Positions 59,892 to 64,000 of a stretch of DNA of 64,000 bases are shown one piece after another. The translations under genes and the position numbers were made by a program. The stretch is from Nissolia schottii (Eukaryota > Streptophyta > Magnoliopsida > Fabales > Fabaceae), in contig QANU01006863.1 in the NCBI GenBank assembly GCA_003254905.1, forward strand, positions 7,480 to 71,479, given 5' to 3'. Below the pieces are notes generated by a model that did no database searches, was not told where the DNA came from, and saw nothing but the letters and a program-made list of their open reading frames with translations. Numbering within the stretch: the first letter of the stretch is position 1; the number at the start of each line of letters is the position of its first letter.

Positions 59892-61012
59892 GAATTGTCT
59901 GGGATCTTCACCAAACTACCTAGTTGATATGAATTTATTTTTCCATGAGCAAATATTGTTTGTACATAGAACGATTAGAGTGTAATTCAGTTATAGTGTC
60001 CTTAAATTATGCATGTGTTGGTGTACTCTTGACATGCATAGGCCGAGAGCATTTAAAGAATACTCGGTGGAATCTTGATGTATTACTCATTAGATTCAAT
60101 GAAACAATGTATTATTCAACAGATTCAATGAAATGATGTATTATTCAGATTCAATGAAATGACTTATTTTGATATTCATGTGTCTTGTTTTTGGGAAGAA
60201 ACATGAAGATGCCAAGAATAAGGCTGGGCAAGAAATCCATTGGCTGAAAACAAGGCCTGAAAAAATTATCACGAGCAATTGCTTAGTTGACTAGGAATTG
60301 GTTGAAAGAGCGAAAGTTGGCAGCTTCTTGAAACTGCGTTTCTTTATTCACCAACTGGATTTAGTAACACAATAGTGTTTGATAGGTTCACGCCAGAGGC
60401 TGTTCAGAATTATTTGTTCTAATAACATGCAACAGTTTCTAATGTAATTTGATATGTTCACATCAGTGACAATCAAAACAAAGATATCAAAGATATATCT
60501 CTGTTGTAAAAATAAATTAGAAATCCTTATTTATCTGACTAGTGAATCTCTAAATTTAAGCAATCACTTCTTTTGATCCGTTTGTCTTTTGTTAGTGTTT
60601 ACTCTTTAAGTTTCATTTTGCCTAAATATTAAAATCATGTTAGCATATTTGGTGCAATTACTGATGCAATGTAACTCAAATTTCTCTTCTTTTGTTGGCT
60701 GAGGCATATTCTGAGCACTCTAATCATGACCATATAAGCCAATTAAAATCGCACCATTTACAACTCGAGTCTTACTACCTTTTTCATTACTAGTTTTGAG
60801 TAATCATTGAAGCCCTGAATCAACATAGGAACCAATCCAAATCCTGCCTCCATTGAATTTTCAAGAAGTGCATCATTTCGGGTTTTGATTTTTCTTTTAT
60901 TTGTCTTTGCCTACATACACGATTTCTGAGTGACTGCCCCACCTGTGGTTCTACCCAAACTACTCACTTCACCTCCATTTCAATAAACTTTTTCCAAATA
61001 TATTAAATAAGG
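59892..61012. other. Downstream region of the ZFWD gene
   Basis: Presumed 3' UTR and intergenic DNA. It includes a short tandem repeat (60092-60162). No other gene is seen. Confidence 0.55.
60092..60162. repeat. Tandem repeat of about 27 bp, three copies
   Basis: The phrase 'agattcaatgaaa' followed by 'tgatgtattattc' starts at 60092, 60121 and 60147. It lies about 200 bp after the ZFWD stop, possibly in its 3' UTR. Confidence 0.85.
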
Positions 61013-61453
61013 ATGTCCGAAAGTTTATAGTTGAAAAAGGCACAACAGTGTAAATAGTCTGCAACTTTGTTTTCAAAGCTGCCATAATTAGCTGGGAGAT
61101 CCGTATCCTAGAGACCTCACATAAGTCGGCACAAGTCAGTAAGATTTTTTATAATAGGATTTGGATGCTGGTTATTACATTGAGTGAATGAAAAACTATA
61201 TCAAATTTTTTTAATATTTATTTGCTCAATTATTAAAGCGAATAATTTTCATGCACTAGTAGCAATCATAGAATAAAAATTAAGGGAATTATCATGTTAT
61301 GTGGGTTAATTACATAATCTTAATTTTAAAAAGAATGACAACATAATTTTGATTTCTATTAGATTTTTTTGACAAACCAAAACAGAAAATGAAAGCCTAC
61401 GTCCTAATGAAGACAATGCTCATGAAGTTCAAATGCTACATCTCCTAAAGTGT

Positions 61454-61699
61454 TCAAGGCGTAGGCTCAATGAGAACAAGACACTCCTCAATGTTAGATC
61501 CCTCCTTAACTAGGAATTTCAAACAAGCATTCACCTCACAAAGGACATGAGTGATCCTAAGTTGCCAATCCCTCGCCATCAATTGCCTAATGTTTGCAAT
61601 CATAGTCATGAATAAATGAGTAATCTCATGAGTGTCATGCAACAAACGAACAACATCTAAAGAGTCACTCTCACATTTTTGACGTGAAATTGAGCTCAC
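61454..61699 (-). pseudogene. RNase H-like (RVT_3) domain fragment, array unit 1
   Basis: 81 codons reading CESDSLDVVRLLHDT, THLFMTMIANIRQLM, DWQLRITHVLCEVNAC and then KFLVKEGSNIEE. This is the C-terminal half of the plant RNase H domain found in LINE-derived or domesticated 'RNase H protein At1g65750-like' sequences. The ESDS acidic motif and the H in ITHVL are present. The usual NxxAD near the end is altered (NACLKFL). The N-terminal half is not seen, so this is a fragment. Confidence 0.8.
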
Positions 61700-63665
61700 A
61701 GATTAATCAACTAGTGGAAAAAGAATCACTCGGAAAGTTTATAGGTGAAAAGACAAAACAATATAAATAATCTGCAACTCTGTTTTAATAGCTACCATTA
61801 TTTGATGGAATATCTATATCCTCTTTGGAGACCTCATTCAAGTCGGCCCAAATCAATCAGATTTTTGATAGTATGATTTAGACATGTCGATTCCATTGAG
61901 ACAATGAAAAATTATATCAAATTTACTCAATATTTATTTATTCCATTATTAAAGTGAATAATTATTTTGCACAAGTAGCAATCATAAAATAAAAATTAAG
62001 GGAATTATCACGTCATGTGGGGTAGTTACATAATCTTAATTTAAAAAAGGATGACATAATTTTCTTGATTTCTATATTAGAATTTTTTTTGAAAACTAGT
62101 GCAGAAAACAAAAGACTACGTCCTAATGAAGACAATGTTCATGAAGTCCACACGCTACGTCTCCTGAAGTGTTCAAGGCGTAGATTCAATGAGAACAAGA
62201 CACTCCTAAATGTTAGATCCCTCCCTAACAAGGAATTCAGCACAAAAATTTGCGTCGTGAAGGACATTAGTGATCCTGAGTTGCCAATCTCTCGCCATCT
62301 AAACCCTAATGTCTGCAATTATGGTCCTGAATAAATGAGTAATCTCACGAGTGTCATGAAACAATTGAACAACATCTAAAGAGTCACTCTCACATTTTTG
62401 ACATGAAATTGAGCTCATAGACAAATCAACTAGTGGAAAAAGAATCACTCGGAAAGTTTATAGGTGAAAAGACAAAACAGTATAAATAGTCTGCAACTAT
62501 GTTTTCATAGCTACCATTATTTGATGGAATATCTTATCCTCTTTGGAGACCTCATTCAAGTCGGCCCAAATCAGTCAGATTTTTGATAATATGATTTAGA
62601 CGTGTCGATTCCATTGAGACAATGAAAAACTCTATCTAATTTATTCAATATTTATTTGCTCAATTATTAAAACGAATAATTTTCATGCACTAGTAGCCAT
62701 CATCGACTAAAAATTAAGGGAATTCTCATGTCATGTGGGGTAGTTAAATAATCTTCATTTGGAAAAAGAATTACATGATAATTTTCTTGATTTCTATATT
62801 AGATATTTTTTGGCAAACAAGAGCAGAAAATGAAAGACTACGTCTTGATGAAGACAATGTTCATGAAGTCCACACGCTCATCTCCTGAAGAGTTCAAGGC
62901 GTAGACTCAATGAGAACAAGACACTCCTGAATGTTAGATCCCTCCCTAACAAGGAATTCTGCACAAGCATTTGCCTCGCGAAGGAAATTAGTGATCCTTA
63001 GCTGCCAATCTCTCACGATAACTCCTTAATGTTTGCAATCATGGTCCTGAATAATTGAGTTATCTCGTGAGTGTCATGCAACAAATGACCAAAATTTAAA
63101 GAGTCACTCTTACATTTTTGACGTGAAATTGAGTTCATACATTAATCAAGTGGTGGAAAAAGAATCACTCGAAAAGTTTATAGTTGAAAAGACAAAACAG
63201 TGTAAATAGTCTACAACTATGTTTTGAAAGCTGCATTATTTGATGGGTGATCTGTATCCTCTTTGGAGACCTCATTCAAGTCAGCCTAAATCAGTTAGAT
63301 TATTGATAATAGGATTTTGATGTTGGCGATTCCATTGAGACAATGAAAAAATATATCCAATTTATTCAATATTTATTTGCTCAATTATTAAAACGAATAA
63401 TGTTCATGCACTAGTAACAATCACAGAATAAAAATTAAGGGAATTATCATGTCATGTGGGGTAGTTAAGTAATCTTAATTTTAAAAAGAATGACATGATA
63501 ATTTTCTTGATTTCTATAGTAGATTTTTTTGGCAAACCAGAGTAGAAAATGAAAGACTACATCATAATGGAGACAATGCTCATGAAGTCCACACGCTACA
63601 TCTCCTGAAGTGTTCGAGGCGTAGGCTCAATGAGAACAAGACACTCTTTAATGTTAGATCCCTCC

Positions 63666-63860
63666 TTAACTAGGAATTTCAAACAAGCATTCCACCTCAC
63701 AAAGGACATGAGTGATCCTGAGTTGCCAATCCCTCGCCATCAATTGCCTAATGTTTGCAACCATAGTCATGAATAAATGAGTAATCCCGCGAGTGTCATG
63801 CAACAAACGAGCAACATCAAAAGAGTCACTCTCACATTTTTGACGTGAAATTGAGCTCAT
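63666..63860 (-). pseudogene. RNase H-like (RVT_3) domain fragment, array unit 4
   Basis: 64 codons reading CESDSFDVARLLHDT, MTMVANIRQLM and DWQLRITHVLCEVE, then a frame change relative to unit 1 at the NAC position. It is closer to unit 1 than to the units between. Units 2 and 3 (about 62180-62420 and 62900-63140) keep only broken pieces of this frame. Confidence 0.75.
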
Positions 63861-64000
63861 AGATTAATCAACTGGTAGAAAAAGAATCACTCAAAAAGTT
63901 TATAGTTGAAAAGACAAAACAATTTAAGTATTCTGTATCTCTATTTTTAAAGCTGCTATTTGATGGGAGATCTATATCCTCTTTGGAGACCTCATTCAAG

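Larger units (their letters stand above)
61013..64000. repeat. Tandem array of about 720-bp units with antisense RNase H remnant
   Basis: At least four units and part of a fifth, marked by 'aaagtttata' at 61020, 61734, 62453, 63173 and 63895 (spacing 714, 719, 720, 722), and by 'gagtcactct' at 61662, 62381, 63101 and 63823. The array runs off the window. Each unit has an AT-rich half and a half whose minus strand encodes the end of an RNase H-like (RVT_3) domain. Units differ by scattered substitutions and small indels. Confidence 0.93.

Noticed and set aside
62065-62334. 89-residue plus-strand ORF in the 720-bp array
   Set aside because: It is antisense to the RNase H-like frame and not kept in the other units.

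Overview
The window is plant nuclear DNA, most likely from a papilionoid legume. The reasons are intron-rich genes on an AT-rich background, Ty1/copia and other LTR relics, LINE and SINE copies, a degenerate element of the 'ggttaaatatgttt / tttggtccc' type that is common in legumes, and a CC-NB-ARC-LRR resistance-type gene whose LRR is built from alternating repeat exons, as in the soybean Rpp4-type / At4g27190-like group. The species cannot be named from the sequence alone.

Layout. 1-3710: a duplicated block (1-1519 equals 2102-3620 as far as I can read), each copy holding a decayed piece of a hydroxy(phenyl)pyruvate reductase gene. The left copy stops at a single N and is followed by the end of a CACTA transposon. 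3880-6320: a short non-autonomous LTR retroelement with a gag-like ORF and a GC-rich interior. 6542-11830: a badly broken Ty1/copia relic on the minus strand, split by a solo LTR of about 1.7 kb. 11831-20000: mostly non-coding AT-rich DNA with an RTE-type LINE endonuclease scrap, an L1 ORF1 scrap, a MITE, and tandem or palindromic repeats.

20214-40621: the main gene, a CNL immune receptor with about 11 exons over roughly 20.4 kb. Exon 1 carries CC, NB-ARC and the first LRRs. Exons 3-10 then alternate between two LRR exon types (A and B) in four A+B pairs. All introns appear to be phase 0, so a pair can be added or lost without breaking the frame. The introns hold a SINE with clear target-site copies, a GT-rich degenerate array, a legume MITE-like copy, an LTR element sitting beside an older copia remnant, and the only real gap (132 N).

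43338-46415: a three-exon plant-specific gene, tentatively DUF4378/TRM-like. 47759-52298: a near-complete, fairly young copia element on the minus strand with a perfect AGGTT target-site duplication. 53902-54768: a non-autonomous hAT-like element. 56375-59891: an eight-exon ZFWD gene (two CCCH zinc fingers plus WD40 propeller) with a TATA box and a (CT)20 tract in its leader. 61013 to the window end: a tandem array of about 720-bp units, each carrying an antisense piece of an RNase H-like (RVT_3) domain.

The host genes do not form a pathway. The CNL gene is a candidate immune receptor, and the ZFWD and TRM-like genes are ordinary neighbours. The most unusual structures are the modular A/B LRR exons and the RNase H-derived 720-bp tandem array. 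I see no clearly novel defence or mobile system beyond these. Four isolated single N positions look like assembly joins, and three of them lie next to duplicated or low-complexity sequence.
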